Notes: generated by a model not told the origin, from the sequence alone. 54,188 nucleotides of DNA from Burkholderiales bacterium (GCA_028868875.1 JAGWTS010000002.1:1-54188), one strand, 5' to 3'. Positions 16,494 through 24,722 are shown, counted from the stretch's first letter. Numbers and translations are program-made.

Positions 16494-17099
16494 ATGCATC
16501 GAGCCATGCCGCGTTCCGGCATCGAATCGGGCGACGATGTCGAGCTCGACCAGATCGGCCAGAACATTGCGGCGGTCGAAGACTTCTACTTGCGCGAAGA
16601 AGGCAAGATGGGCGTCTCGCAGCGCTTTGTCGAATATGTCAGCGGCCTTGTCGGTCAGCCGCTGTTTCTCGGCCTCATCCTCGGCTTCGTCCTGGCCTGG
16701 ATGGTCGTGAACATCGCACTGCGCCTCCTGGGCCGACAGCCCTTCGACGCATTCCCGTTCCCCGAATTGCAGGGCCTCATCGGCTTGAGCGCCTTGCTGA
16801 CCGCGACCGTGGTGCTGAGCAAGCAGAACCGGCTCGCGAGGCTGGCCGAGCAGCGCGCCCACCTCGATCTGAAGGTGACGCTGCTCACCGAGCAGAAGGC
16901 GGCCAAGCTCATCGACTTGCTCGAAGAATTGCGGCGCGACCTGCCCAATGTGAAGGATCGCCACGATGGCGACGCGCTGGCCCTGCAGAAGGCGATGAAT
17001 CCCGGCCTGGTCCTCGCGGCGCTGGACCGGCAGGCCGATGCCGGGCCTCAAACGGCCGCGGCCCCGCCCCCGGGAGTCGAGAGTCCCCGGCGCGGCTGA
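16494..17099 (+). CDS. DUF1003-family membrane protein
   Basis: The 201-residue protein has the DUF1003 layout: a short N-terminal cytosolic part, two adjacent transmembrane helices (GLILGFVLAWMVVNIALR; LIGLSALLTATVVLS) followed by KQNRLARLAEQRAHLDLKVTLLTEQKAAKLIDLLEEL. The helical segment after the second helix is the most conserved part of the family. The function is unknown. It is the last gene before the stress island; its promoter region contains no copy of the island palindrome. Confidence 0.85.
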   Translation: MHRAMPRSGIESGDDVELDQIGQNIAAVEDFYLREEGKMGVSQRFVEYVSGLVGQPLFLGLILGFVLAWMVVNIALRLLGRQPFDAFPFPELQGLIGLSALLTATVVLSKQNRLARLAEQRAHLDLKVTLLTEQKAAKLIDLLEELRRDLPNVKDRHDGDALALQKAMNPGLVLAALDRQADAGPQTAAAPPPGVESPRRG

Positions 17100-17247
17100 T
17101 GCACGCGGTTCAGGGTCGATGCGCGCCGCGTCGCCGTCAGCCCGGGCAAGAGGCGGTCGTGATCCTTCTCGAGCGCCGCGCCGCATTCGCAGCTCCTCGA
17201 CTCGAATGCGAAGCGGCCGATCTGCAATCGGTGTCTGTTCCCGCAAT

Positions 17248-17290
17248 GTTCGCGAGCACACAGACTGCAGGCGAACCACAGGTCGAGAAT
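17248..17290 (+). promoter_or_regulatory. Crp/Fnr-type palindrome site Q with promoter
   Basis: GTTCG-CGAG-CACAC (17248-17261) is followed by AGAC and, at +37 from its left end, the -10-like GAGAAT (17285-17290). That places the palindrome centre at -42.5. The predicted start of transcription near 17297 is 29 bases before the lipoprotein start codon. It is a variant copy of the island motif. Confidence 0.5.
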
Positions 17291-17325
17291 GAAATGACAG
17301 TTACCACTCTAAAGGAGTGAAAGTC

Positions 17326-17544
17326 ATGAGCCGAATCCAATCCAAACTGATCCTGCTGGCCGGCATCGGCGCCGCCCTGGTCATGGCAGGCTGCGCCGAC
17401 ATGAACCGAAGCGATCGTGCAACGGCAACCGGCGCGGCCGTGGGCGGCGTGGCGGGAGCCATTCTCACCGACGGCAGTCCGGTCGGCGCCGTGGCCGGAG
17501 CCGTCGTCGGCGGTGTCGCCGGCAAGGAACTCCAGAAGCGCTGA
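17326..17544 (+). CDS. Small glycine-zipper lipoprotein
   Basis: The 72-residue protein begins MSRIQSKLILLAGIGAALVMAGC, a signal peptide with lipobox MAGC, followed by a glycine-zipper segment (GAAVGGVAGAILTDGSPVGAVAGAVVGGVAG). These are surface or outer-membrane lipoproteins of the OsmB/YMGG type, often stress-induced. AAGGAG eight bases before ATG 17326 decides that start over the GTG at 17317. An island palindrome lies upstream. Confidence 0.85.
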   Translation: MSRIQSKLILLAGIGAALVMAGCADMNRSDRATATGAAVGGVAGAILTDGSPVGAVAGAVVGGVAGKELQKR

Positions 17545-17608
17545 GGACCGAAGGGGCCGGCGGCCCCGCGCGAGGCGGCCGGCCTTGGGCTCATGGCTTC
17601 ACAAGCTC

Positions 17609-17735
17609 TCAGTTCAGGTGCATCGCCCCCGCGCCGAGCAGGCCCACGAGGCCGATGATGACGAGGTACAGGGCGACGATGTATTTGAGCCGCCGGGGCA
17701 TGGCCAAAGTGAGGATGCCTGCCAGGAGGCCGGTC
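17609..17735 (-). pseudogene. Truncated DUF3096-type small membrane protein
   Basis: Minus-strand reading gives LLAGILTLAMPRRLKYIVALYLVIIGLVGLL ending at TGA 17609-17611; split, this is LLAGILTLAMPRRL then KYIVALYLVIIGLVGLL. This corresponds to the body of DUF3096 proteins, but an in-frame TGA lies just upstream and no normal start with a ribosome site is present. A 30-residue product from ATG 17701 is possible. The N-terminal part has been lost or frameshifted. Confidence 0.55.
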
Positions 17736-17751
17736 CTTCATGGCCCGCTGG

Positions 17752-17793
17752 GTTCGCTGGCGAACAGACAGGTTCCCGACCGCGCCGCATCGT
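17752..17793 (+). promoter_or_regulatory. Crp/Fnr-type palindrome site A with promoter
   Basis: GTTCG-CTGG-CGAAC (17752-17765) is followed by AGAC and the hexamer CATCGT (17788-17793) at the -41.5 spacing. Transcription would start near 17800, 66 bases before the next gene. Confidence 0.5.
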
Positions 17794-17865
17794 GGGCCAC
17801 GACGCGCAGCCTGCGCGAGCGGTGCATGACCCCAGGAGCGTGATCCATGATTACTTGAGAGCGAC

Positions 17866-18147
17866 GTGCTCTGGGTGGAAGTGAACCCGCGCGCGGATCA
17901 CGTCGTCAACGTGCGCGTGCTCGCGCCCGTGGCCGACGTGGTGGATGCCCTGCACGACGGGGCTCGGGTGGTGGGTCTCTTCGCGCCGGGTCAGGGGGCG
18001 GTCTCCAGGGGCGACTTCCAGCTCGTCGGGCACGAAGACGGGCGCGAGTCGATCGGCTTCGACGCGCAGGCGCTGCAAGGCTGCGGGCTGCTGGACATGG
18101 TCGAACTCGACGCCGCGATGCCGAGCGCGGGCCGCGGGCGAATCTGA
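17866..18147 (+). CDS. Hypothetical protein, 93 residues
   Basis: The frame from GTG 17866 has almost uniformly G/C third positions (VNPRADHVVNVRVLAPV, then DGARVVGLFAPGQGAVSRG), arguing that it is coding rather than the overlapping minus frame. There is no signal peptide or transmembrane segment. I do not recognise the family. It follows island palindrome A and precedes a membrane hydroxylase-type gene. Confidence 0.55.
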   Translation: MLWVEVNPRADHVVNVRVLAPVADVVDALHDGARVVGLFAPGQGAVSRGDFQLVGHEDGRESIGFDAQALQGCGLLDMVELDAAMPSAGRGRI

Positions 18148-18215
18148 CAAGGTTCTCCCTTGCGCGCACGTCCCGCTCGCGCTCAGCTGCGGCGCTTCCT
18201 GCAGATCCGTCGTCC

Positions 18216-18258
18216 GTTCGATGGCGCACAGACAGGGCTTGCGCGTGACGCCTATGCT
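18216..18258 (+). promoter_or_regulatory. Crp/Fnr-type palindrome site B with promoter
   Basis: GTTCG-ATGG-CGCAC (18216-18229), then AGAC, then -10 TATGCT (18253-18258), one base further than the modal spacing (centre -42.5). Predicted start near 18265, 22 bases before ATG 18287. Confidence 0.65.
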
Positions 18259-18286
18259 GGCCAAGCATGCAGGAGCAGGGACGGGC

Positions 18287-18865
18287 ATGGGTTTTTTCAC
18301 TCTCGAACACAGCAAGGTCGTTTACTGGATGGATTTCGTCGTCTACGGCGGCGCCATCCTCGCCCTCGCGCTCTGGCTCGTCGCGGACGCGCCGCGCGAG
18401 CGCTGGCCGGTCCTGGCCGCCTGCGTGGCGGCGGGGCTTGCCTTGTGGACGCTGATCGAATACCTGCTGCACCGCTTCGTGCTGCATGGCGTGCAGCCCT
18501 TTCGCGGCTGGCACGCCGAGCATCACCGGCGCCCGGCGGCCTTGATCGGGCTGCCGACCTACATGAGCAGCGTTCTATTCGCGACGCTGGTGCTGGCACC
18601 GGCTTGGTGGATAGGCGGCGGCTGGTTCGCCCGCAGCCTGACCCTGGGCGTTCTGGCCGGCTACCTCGCCTTCGCGGTCATGCATCACGCCAGCCATCAT
18701 GTTCGCGCGGGTCCGGCGTGGCTGATCCGGCGCAAGCGCTGGCACGCGCTGCACCACGGCAGCACCGATCGCCCGCTCGGGTTCGGCGTGACGAGCGCCT
18801 TCTGGGATCACGTCTTCCGCAGTGGCGTGTCTGTCACGGCGGCCGACCGCAAAGGCCGACCCTGA
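18287..18865 (+). CDS. Fatty acid hydroxylase / sterol desaturase superfamily membrane protein
   Basis: The 192-residue protein has four hydrophobic helices and a full set of histidine boxes: HRFVLHG, HAEHH, HHASHH and HALHHGS. It resembles the short FA-hydroxylase group (fatty acid 2-hydroxylase/carotenoid hydroxylase fold), acting on membrane lipids with a di-iron centre. ATG 18287 has AGGG six bases upstream; an in-frame ATG at 18254 lies in the promoter. The preceding promoter carries the island palindrome, so stress control is likely. It is not closely related to the other hydroxylase-type gene at 8.4-9.3 kb. Confidence 0.82.
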   Translation: MGFFTLEHSKVVYWMDFVVYGGAILALALWLVADAPRERWPVLAACVAAGLALWTLIEYLLHRFVLHGVQPFRGWHAEHHRRPAALIGLPTYMSSVLFATLVLAPAWWIGGGWFARSLTLGVLAGYLAFAVMHHASHHVRAGPAWLIRRKRWHALHHGSTDRPLGFGVTSAFWDHVFRSGVSVTAADRKGRP

Positions 18866-18883
18866 CGCTCGGCGACATCGAAC

Positions 18884-20299
18884 TCAGCGCGGCCCGAGCA
18901 TCTTCTGCGGGTCGACCCAGCGGTCGAAGTCCGCCGCATCGAGCCCGCCCGCCGCCAGCGCCGCTTCGCGCAAGCTCGTTCCATGAACATGGGCGTGGTG
19001 GGCGATCATCGCGGCGCGGTCGTAGCCGATGTGGGGTGTCAACGCGGTCACGAGCATCAGCGAGCGGTTCAGCAGGTCCGAGGCGCGCTCGCGGTCGACC
19101 TCCAGGCCTTCGACGCAATGCGCCGAGAAGCTCGCCATCGCGTCGCCGAGCAGGCGCATGCTGTCGAGCACGTCGTAGGCGATCAAGGGCTTGTAGACGT
19201 TGAGCTCGAACTGGCCCTGGCTGGCGGCGATGCCGAGCGCCACGTCGTGCCCCAGCACCTGGGCGCAGACCATGGTCAGCGCCTCGACCTGGGTCGGGTT
19301 GACCTTGCCCGGCATGATGGAGCTGCCGGGTTCGTTCTCGGGCAGGCGCAATTCGCCGATGCCGGCGCGCGGGCCGCTGCCCATGAGCCGGATGTCGTTG
19401 GCGATCTTGGTCAACGCGATGGCCAGCATGCGCAGCGCGCCATGCCAGGCGACCAGGGCTTCGTGGCCGGCCATCGCCGCGAAGCGGTTGGCGGCCACCA
19501 CGAAGGGCTCTTCCAGGCGTTGCGAGAGCGCGGCGGCCACGCGGGCGCCGAAATCGGCGGTCGTATTCAGCCCGGTACCGACCGCGGTGCCGCCGATCGC
19601 GAGTGCGTGCAAGGCCGGCAAGGCCTGGCGCAGGGCGGACTCGGCCAGCGCCAGTTGCGCTTCGTAGCCGCCGAACTCCTGGCCGAAGGTGATCGGCGTG
19701 GCGTCCTGCAGGTGGGTGCGGGCGATCTTGATCGTGTCGGCAAAGGCGTGCGCCTTGTCGCCCAGCGCGGCGCGCAGGCGGCCGAGCGCGGCGAACAAGG
19801 GGCGGCTCTGCAACACCACCGCCACGTGCATCGCGCTCGGGAACACGTCGTTCGACGACTGGCCGAGGTTCACTTCGTCGTTTGCGTGGACGCGCCGGAG
19901 CTTGCCCAAGCCGCCGCCGAGCGCCTGCGAGGCGAGGCCGGCGATCACCTCGTTGGCGTTCATGTTGCTCTGGGTTCCGGAGCCGGTCTGCCACACCGAG
20001 AGCGGGAACTCGGCGTCGAACTCGCCGTCGGCGACGCGCGCCGCGGCGGCGGCGATGGCCTGCGCCTTGGCCGCGTCCAGCAGGCCGAGTTCGGCGTTGA
20101 CGAGGGCGGCGGCGCGCTTGATCTCGGCCAGCGCGTACACGATTTCCAGCGGCATGAGTTGGCCGCCGATGGCGAACAGGCGCCGGCTGCGTTCGGTCTG
20201 CGCCGCCCAGCGCGCGGAGGCCGGAACCTCGATGGGGCCGAAGCTGTCGGTCTCGGTGCGGGTGGCCGGCGCCGGGGCGTCGGGAGGGTCGCGGCTCAC
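18884..20299 (-). CDS. fumC: Class II fumarate hydratase
   Basis: The protein (471 residues from GTG 20299) carries TGSGTQSNMNANEV, SSNDVFPSAMHVA and the signature GSSIMPGKVNPTQ of the fumarase/aspartase superfamily, with overall FumC-like sequence. It hydrates fumarate to malate in the TCA cycle; the class II enzyme has no Fe-S cluster and is the oxidative-stress-resistant form. Homology begins near TRTETDSFGP. GTG 20299 overlaps the stop of a 21-codon leader ORF that has a strong ribosome site (described separately). The C-terminus lies 19 bases from the convergent hydroxylase gene. Confidence 0.93.
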   Translation of the reverse strand: MSRDPPDAPAPATRTETDSFGPIEVPASARWAAQTERSRRLFAIGGQLMPLEIVYALAEIKRAAALVNAELGLLDAAKAQAIAAAAARVADGEFDAEFPLSVWQTGSGTQSNMNANEVIAGLASQALGGGLGKLRRVHANDEVNLGQSSNDVFPSAMHVAVVLQSRPLFAALGRLRAALGDKAHAFADTIKIARTHLQDATPITFGQEFGGYEAQLALAESALRQALPALHALAIGGTAVGTGLNTTADFGARVAAALSQRLEEPFVVAANRFAAMAGHEALVAWHGALRMLAIALTKIANDIRLMGSGPRAGIGELRLPENEPGSSIMPGKVNPTQVEALTMVCAQVLGHDVALGIAASQGQFELNVYKPLIAYDVLDSMRLLGDAMASFSAHCVEGLEVDRERASDLLNRSLMLVTALTPHIGYDRAAMIAHHAHVHGTSLREAALAAGGLDAADFDRWVDPQKMLGPR

Positions 20300-20361
20300 G
20301 GTGCGTGCGCGGGATTTGCAGCGGCACGGCCCGACGCCGGGCAACGGATCGGGTGCTTCAT
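20296..20361 (-). CDS. Short leader ORF translationally coupled to fumC
   Basis: ATG 20361 has an excellent GGAGGG six bases upstream (20368-20373). The ORF encodes a 21-residue peptide (MKHPIRCPASGRAAANPAHA, then P). Its TGA overlaps the fumC GTG start (GTGA), while fumC itself has no ribosome site. Either the leader is translated and couples fumC initiation, or a frameshift separates the true fumC start from its body. Confidence 0.5.
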   Translation of the reverse strand: MKHPIRCPASGRAAANPAHAP

Positions 20362-20485
20362 TCGAATCCCTCCGAAGCGATTTGCAGAAGCCGTAGTTTC
20401 GTCAGGAACGAGTGCCGACACGGGACCCCGGGTCACTTTGGCGGTCGCGAGACCGGGTCGGCGCCAGCCTCGGCGCGGCGGGGCT

Positions 20486-20773
20486 CTAGGCGGCCGGCCT
20501 TGCGGCGACATCGGGGTCGCGCAGCATGACCGGCTCGATCGAGCCGCCCGCCACGCGGCGCTGCACCGCGGCCTCGATCTCGGCGGCATGGGCCTGGTAG
20601 GTCTGCAGCGGATCGTCGTCCGCGCGCTGGGGTTCGTAGCGGTAATGCAGGGTATGGCGGCCGATGCTGGCCCCCACCTCCTGGCCCTCGACCCGAACCC
20701 AGAAGCGAACCGAGTCCGAAGGCTCGTGAAAGAAGGCGACGGGCAGGTCGTGTTCGGCATTGGAATTGGGCAT
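20486..20773 (-). CDS. DUF1488-like small protein (copy 1)
   Basis: The 95-residue protein contains FFHEPSDSVRFWVRVEGQEV and GASIGRHTLHYRYEP, and then QTYQAHAAEIEAAVQRRV. It is clearly paralogous to the protein at 39742-40044. The layout matches DUF1488-like proteins, whose function is unknown. No Shine-Dalgarno precedes the ATG. The palindrome site C on its upstream side has AGAC on this strand, and the modal spacing would place the transcript start at 20774, adjacent to the ATG, consistent with leaderless translation. Confidence 0.75.
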   Translation of the reverse strand: MPNSNAEHDLPVAFFHEPSDSVRFWVRVEGQEVGASIGRHTLHYRYEPQRADDDPLQTYQAHAAEIEAAVQRRVAGGSIEPVMLRDPDVAARPAA

Positions 20774-20780
20774 CTGTTCA

Positions 20781-20850
20781 GTTTGAAGCCGCTGCGCGCG
20801 CAGCGTCTGTGCGTTGGCGCACCGATTGCTTCCGGCGACGGGCCTACGCT
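20781..20850. promoter_or_regulatory. Crp/Fnr-type palindrome site C between divergent genes
   Basis: Exact GTGCG-TTGG-CGCAC at 20809-20822. Rightward, -10 TACGCT (20845-20850) sits exactly at the -41.5 spacing, serving the DUF3309 gene. Leftward, AGAC flanks the palindrome and the same spacing reaches TCAAAC (20786-20781), ending at the start codon of the DUF1488-like gene. A bidirectional class II site is plausible. Confidence 0.7.
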
Positions 20851-20879
20851 GTTCACATGCCCGCCGCATCCGCGGCCCA

Positions 20880-20900
20880 GGGCCTTCGAACCGAAGGCCC
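20880..20900 (+). other. Perfect 9-bp hairpin in the DUF3309 leader
   Basis: GGGCCTTCG / CGAAGGCCC with loop AAC lies between the predicted transcript start (about 20857) and ATG 20925, ending 14 bases before the GGAG ribosome site. No U-tract follows, so it is more likely a stability or translation control element than a terminator. Confidence 0.55.
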
Positions 20901-20924
20901 TGGCCACCAGCACCGGAGAAGACA

Positions 20925-21083
20925 ATGACCCTCGGTACCATTCTCTTGATCGTTCTCGTGCTCATGCTGGTCGGCGCCTTCCCGAGCTGGCCACACAGCC
21001 GAAGCTGGGGTTACATGCCCAGCAGCGGGCTCGGGATCCTGGTGCTGGTCGTCGTCGTGCTCCTGCTGCTCGGGCGACTGTGA
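20925..21083 (+). CDS. DUF3309-family small membrane protein
   Basis: The 52-residue protein has two hydrophobic segments (TILLIVLVLMLVGAFP; LGILVLVVVVLLLLGRL) separated by the conserved WPHSRSWGYMPSSG, the hallmark of DUF3309. GGAG precedes ATG 20925 by seven bases. The upstream region has an island palindrome with a good -10 and a leader hairpin. The function is unknown; the family often sits among stress genes. Confidence 0.85.
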   Translation: MTLGTILLIVLVLMLVGAFPSWPHSRSWGYMPSSGLGILVLVVVVLLLLGRL

Positions 21084-21269
21084 ACGCGGCGCGAACGGCG
21101 GCTTCGCGCAGACCCGGCACGGCACGCCTGGCCTCGGTTCGGGAGACTGCGCCCTGAACGCACGCCAGCGCCGCCGGCGCTTGCTGGGCGGCGACCGCAA
21201 TGACGGCATCGCCCGCATGCAAAGCCAAGGCCTTGCTCGCGGCTGCCGGGATGCGCAGCCGCGTCGACC

Positions 21270-21635
21270 TCAGCGCATCAGGCGCGCGATCAGGGTCCCG
21301 AAAGCCACCGCGGCCAGCAGGGCGGTCAGAGGATTGCGGCGCACGGTGCAGCGCAGGTCATCTGCCCACTCGTCGCGCGCGCGGCGCATTTGGTCGACCT
21401 TGACCTGCACGGCCTGATTCGCACTGGCCACCGTGGCGTCGAGTTGCTCGAGTTGCGGTGCCGCGCTCGCGGCCATCCTGTCGATGCCTTCGTGGGCTCC
21501 CTGGGCTGCGCGCCGCATCAGGTCGCTGGCCAGCGGGGGCGGCGCTCGCGCCGGCAGCGGCGCGGCGGTGGCGTCCAGCGGTGCGCTGTCCGAGTCTCCC
21601 GTGCGCGGTGCAAGCGATTCGGTGGCTGGGGTCAT
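21270..21635 (-). CDS. DUF883/ElaB/YqjD-like membrane-anchored protein
   Basis: The 121-residue protein has a long amphipathic helical region (QLEQLDATVASANQAVQVKVDQMRR) followed by CTVRRNPLTALLAAVAFGTLIARLMR. The C-terminal RxNPLxALxxAxxxGxLxxxL anchor is characteristic of ElaB/YqjD/DUF883 proteins that tether ribosomes or other partners to the inner membrane in stationary phase. AAGGAG precedes the ATG. Only a degenerate trace of the island palindrome is upstream. Confidence 0.78.
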   Translation of the reverse strand: MTPATESLAPRTGDSDSAPLDATAAPLPARAPPPLASDLMRRAAQGAHEGIDRMAASAAPQLEQLDATVASANQAVQVKVDQMRRARDEWADDLRCTVRRNPLTALLAAVAFGTLIARLMR

Positions 21636-21853
21636 GCGGCTTCTCCTTCGATGGAAATGCGCTCGCCGCGGCTTCCTGTCCGCGGTGGGCCGGATTGATC
21701 AACGGGTGACCGTGCAGTCTCGGCGCCCGCCCGGCGGGCGTCGGTGCGATACCCCACCAAGCCGGAAGCGACTGCGGGCGTGAACGGGAAGCCCGGCTCA
21801 CAGATCGCGGACGCCGGCGCACGAAGCGGTCGAGCGATTGAGGGGCTGAGGGG

Positions 21854-23809
21854 TCAATGCCTGATGCTCGGCGTCGCGACACGCGGCTCGGGCGGCGTCC
21901 CGCCGCACGGGCTGCTCACGCCCGGGCCCGGGTCGACGAGGGGAATCAGCGCCAGCATCGGATTCAGCACGCCCAGCGCGAGCGCCCCGGCTCCCCGCGC
22001 CGCGATGCGGCCCTTGTCCAGTGTCACGGCCGGGTGTTCGAAGCTGCCGCTGATGTAGATCGGGCTGCGCAAGGCCACGACGCTGACTTCCCGCGTGCGC
22101 GGCACGATGGCGAGGTCGAGGGTTTCGCGTGCCAGATCGATCCGGCCGCTGCCGATCAAGGTGGTGACGGGGGTGTCGAGCGCGAGCGTGCGCGCGCGCA
22201 TCACGCCATTTGCGACATCGAAATCAGCCACGGCGCAGCGCAATGAGATCGTCCGGTCGCCGCCGAGCAACAGGCGCAAGATCTCCAGCAGGTGCAATCC
22301 GGCCTTTTCCATGAGCAGGCGGCTGATCCTGCCGTTGCGCGCGACGAGACGCACGCGGCCGTTCGCGCTGGCCAGCATGCGGCCCACGGACGGCCCGCGG
22401 CCCGAGAGTTCGACGTCGCCATCGAGGTGGCCGGGCGCGGCGCCGCTCGAGACCCAACGCGGCAGCAACTGGCCCGGATGCAGGCCGCGCAGGCTGGCCT
22501 TGACGCTGCCTTGCAGCGGGTCGGCCCGGCCGTCGAGCGTCACTCTCGCCTTCAGCATCCCGCCGGCAAGGCCCAGGTCCAGCGGGTCCAGCGTCAGCAA
22601 CCGGTTCTGCAGTCTCAGGCGCAGCTGCAGGTTCTCCAAGCCCGGCATGCGACCGCGCAGCAGGGTCTGCGCGCGCAGCGTGACATCGGCGTCCAAAGTG
22701 CCCCAGCGCAACGTGTCGAAGGGCAGGTCGGGCAATACCCGCCGGGGCGGTTCCACCGCGCCTGCCATCGCGCCTGCGGCAGGCGAGGGCACACGGGCGC
22801 CGATCGAGGGCGCCAGGTCTGCCGGATCGAGTCGACGCGAGACGAGTGCGCCGCCGAGCAGCGGCCGCGCGCCTTCGGTGTTCAACTGCAGCGACCCGGC
22901 GAGGTCGCTCTGGCCGAAGCGGCCCGCAAACGACTCGTAGCGCCAGATCGATCCGGTGTGCAGCAGCCGCCCGCTGCCGCTGTAGGCGGGGGTGGACGGC
23001 AGCGCGATGCCGACCAGCGGCACCAGCGATGCCAGGTTGTCGCCCTGCACATTCAGCTCGAGGTCGACCGCGGTGAAATGCAGCAGGCTCGTCACCGTGC
23101 CCGCTGCGCCGACGTGCGTGCGGCCCAGCGTTGCCGAGAGCCGCAATGGATAGGGAATCGATTCGTCGCGCCAGGACACGATGGCGCCGCCCGTGCCCTC
23201 GGCATGCAGGATGGCGCCGCGGAACACGCCCTGGGCGCCGAAGGCAAGGCGGCTCTCCGAGAGGCCGCCGGGGCTGGCGGCGGCCGACTCGAAGGTCGAC
23301 AAGCTGACCTGCACATCGGTGTGCTGCGCGCTGAAGACGTAGTGGACCTCGCCCCTGTCGAGCAGCAGCTGGCCGATCGGAATGCGCACGCCTTCGTCGG
23401 TCTGGGCGCGGTCCAGCAGCCAGGTCTTGCGGCCACCGCTGGCCTGCTCGAGGAAGATCCGGGCCTGGGTCAGGCGCACCTGCGGGAATGCCAGCTGGCC
23501 CGTCACGAGCCGGCGCAGGTCCACGGTGACCTCCACGGCATCCGCGCTCAGCATCTGCGGCGCTGCCGCCCAGGATGGGTTGGCGAAGCTCACGTCACGG
23601 GCATGGACGCGCGGTGCGGGCCAGTGCAGGTCGAGCTGAAGATCGCCGCCGATGCGCAATTCACGACCTGTCGCGCGCAAGGCGAGCGCCTGCAGCGGGG
23701 AGCGCGCCCAGTTCCAGCCGAACACGGCAATGCACAGCACGGCCAGGGCCGGTAGCGCCAGCAGGGTCAGCGCGGCTGCGGCCAGCCCGCGGTGGATGCT
23801 GGAACTCAT
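21854..23809 (-). CDS. AsmA-family protein
   Basis: The 651-residue protein has one N-terminal transmembrane helix (about residues 8-30) and then a long, beta-rich periplasmic body. It includes the AsmA N-terminal pattern (GRELRIGGDLQLDLHWPAPRV...NPSWA) and the C-terminal AsmA_2-type segment (DGDVELSGRGPSVGRMLASANGRVRL; ISGSFEHPAVTLDKGRIA). AsmA-like proteins bridge inner and outer membranes and move phospholipids. The start ATG at 23809 follows the family pattern. The gene lies within the stress island without an obvious palindrome of its own. Confidence 0.88.
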   Translation of the reverse strand: MSSSIHRGLAAAALTLLALPALAVLCIAVFGWNWARSPLQALALRATGRELRIGGDLQLDLHWPAPRVHARDVSFANPSWAAAPQMLSADAVEVTVDLRRLVTGQLAFPQVRLTQARIFLEQASGGRKTWLLDRAQTDEGVRIPIGQLLLDRGEVHYVFSAQHTDVQVSLSTFESAAASPGGLSESRLAFGAQGVFRGAILHAEGTGGAIVSWRDESIPYPLRLSATLGRTHVGAAGTVTSLLHFTAVDLELNVQGDNLASLVPLVGIALPSTPAYSGSGRLLHTGSIWRYESFAGRFGQSDLAGSLQLNTEGARPLLGGALVSRRLDPADLAPSIGARVPSPAAGAMAGAVEPPRRVLPDLPFDTLRWGTLDADVTLRAQTLLRGRMPGLENLQLRLRLQNRLLTLDPLDLGLAGGMLKARVTLDGRADPLQGSVKASLRGLHPGQLLPRWVSSGAAPGHLDGDVELSGRGPSVGRMLASANGRVRLVARNGRISRLLMEKAGLHLLEILRLLLGGDRTISLRCAVADFDVANGVMRARTLALDTPVTTLIGSGRIDLARETLDLAIVPRTREVSVVALRSPIYISGSFEHPAVTLDKGRIAARGAGALALGVLNPMLALIPLVDPGPGVSSPCGGTPPEPRVATPSIRH

Positions 23810-23900
23810 TCGTCGGCCCGGTCCGCGATCGCGGTGAGTGCGCCGGTCGATCGTCGACGGCGCCTCGACCGAAGGGCCTGCTGACGCAGGCCCTGCGCGA

Positions 23901-24083
23901 TCACTTGCGGCTGGCTTCCTTCACGGCTTGCGTGATGTCGCCGACGACCTTCTGGGCCTGGCCCTCGATCTGCTTGTTGATGCCTGCGACCTGCTGGGTT
24001 TTGCTCCCGACCACCTGGCCGGCCTTTTCCTGAACCTTGCCGGCTGCGTCTTTGATCGTGCCCTTGACTTGATCCTTGTTCAT
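23901..24083 (-). CDS. CsbD-family stress protein
   Basis: The 60-residue hydrophilic protein MNKDQVKGTIKDAAGKVQEK... matches CsbD: MNxDxxxGxxKxxxGKxxExxG. CsbD proteins accumulate in general stress and stationary phase; the biochemical role is unknown. An 81-92% G/C third position and ATG 24083 with GGAAC nearby support coding. The promoter with palindrome D lies about 100 bases upstream. Confidence 0.88.
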   Translation of the reverse strand: MNKDQVKGTIKDAAGKVQEKAGQVVGSKTQQVAGINKQIEGQAQKVVGDITQAVKEASRK

Positions 24084-24185
24084 GAATGTTCCTTGGGTGA
24101 ATGTCGTGAGAGTCCGGCCAGGCGCCAAGCGCACAACCGTTCGGATCGGTGGTCTGTTCGAGCTGACGCAGTACACCGCCGGCAG

Positions 24186-24228
24186 ACCATAGTTCGCTTC
24201 CCTGTCCCGAGTCTGTGCGACAACGAAC
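24186..24228 (-). promoter_or_regulatory. Crp/Fnr-type palindrome site D with promoter (CsbD gene)
   Basis: Plus-strand GTGCG-ACAA-CGAAC at 24215-24228. Read leftward, AGAC follows and TATGGT (24191-24186) lies at centre -42.5. The transcript would start near 24179, about 95 bases before the CsbD start codon. Confidence 0.65.
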
Positions 24229-24430
24229 GCTACGGCGGCAGCACGCCCGCGCCGCCTGCTTGTTCCGCAGGATCCGGTTGCGCCGGTTGCGGCCGAGGTC
24301 GCGCGCAGAAGACGCTCTGGCGTCCGATGCGTGCGAAAGCGCACCGACCGGCGACCGTGAAACGCGCACCGTGTCGATAGACGTGGCGGCCATCGAAGCC
24401 GCAGCAACTGAGTTCAATCAGACCCACAGA

Positions 24431-24715
24431 ATGGATGATTCTCTGCGTCGGAGATGGCGCCGTCTCGTTTTCGGCGCCCAGCGTGGTGAGTACGTGAATC
24501 ACTCGACAAATGCAAGTTCCTGCGCCACTCATTACGAATTGCGCTACACGAATCTGTTCAACGCGGGTCGCGGATATGTCTTTCCGTGCGACGCCACAGG
24601 GCATGTCGACATCGCCGGTCTCAGCGACCGATGCCGCGACAACTACCTGTATGCCCGCGTTGTCGTGGGCCATGAACTGTCGCTGCCGACCGTCGTGCTT
24701 GCCTGCCCGCACTGA
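24431..24715 (+). CDS. Hypothetical protein
   Basis: A 94-residue frame from ATG 24431 includes HYELRYTNLFNAGRGYVF, then LSDRCRDNYLYARVVVGHELSLP, which looks like a genuine conserved protein, although I cannot name the family. Third-position G/C is lower than in its neighbours (codons such as TCT, GTT, AAT), hinting at foreign origin or relaxed selection. The start is uncertain; GTG 24371 is an in-frame alternative. No ribosome site is evident. The preceding 24084-24430 holds only palindrome D and no other gene. Confidence 0.5.
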   Translation: MDDSLRRRWRRLVFGAQRGEYVNHSTNASSCATHYELRYTNLFNAGRGYVFPCDATGHVDIAGLSDRCRDNYLYARVVVGHELSLPTVVLACPH

Positions 24716-24722
24716 CCGTGTT

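Noticed and set aside
21700-21760. Further copy of the island palindrome upstream of the DUF883-like gene
   Set aside because: An AGAC flank is present at the right distance, but both half-sites are too degenerate (CCGCC / CGCCG) to count.
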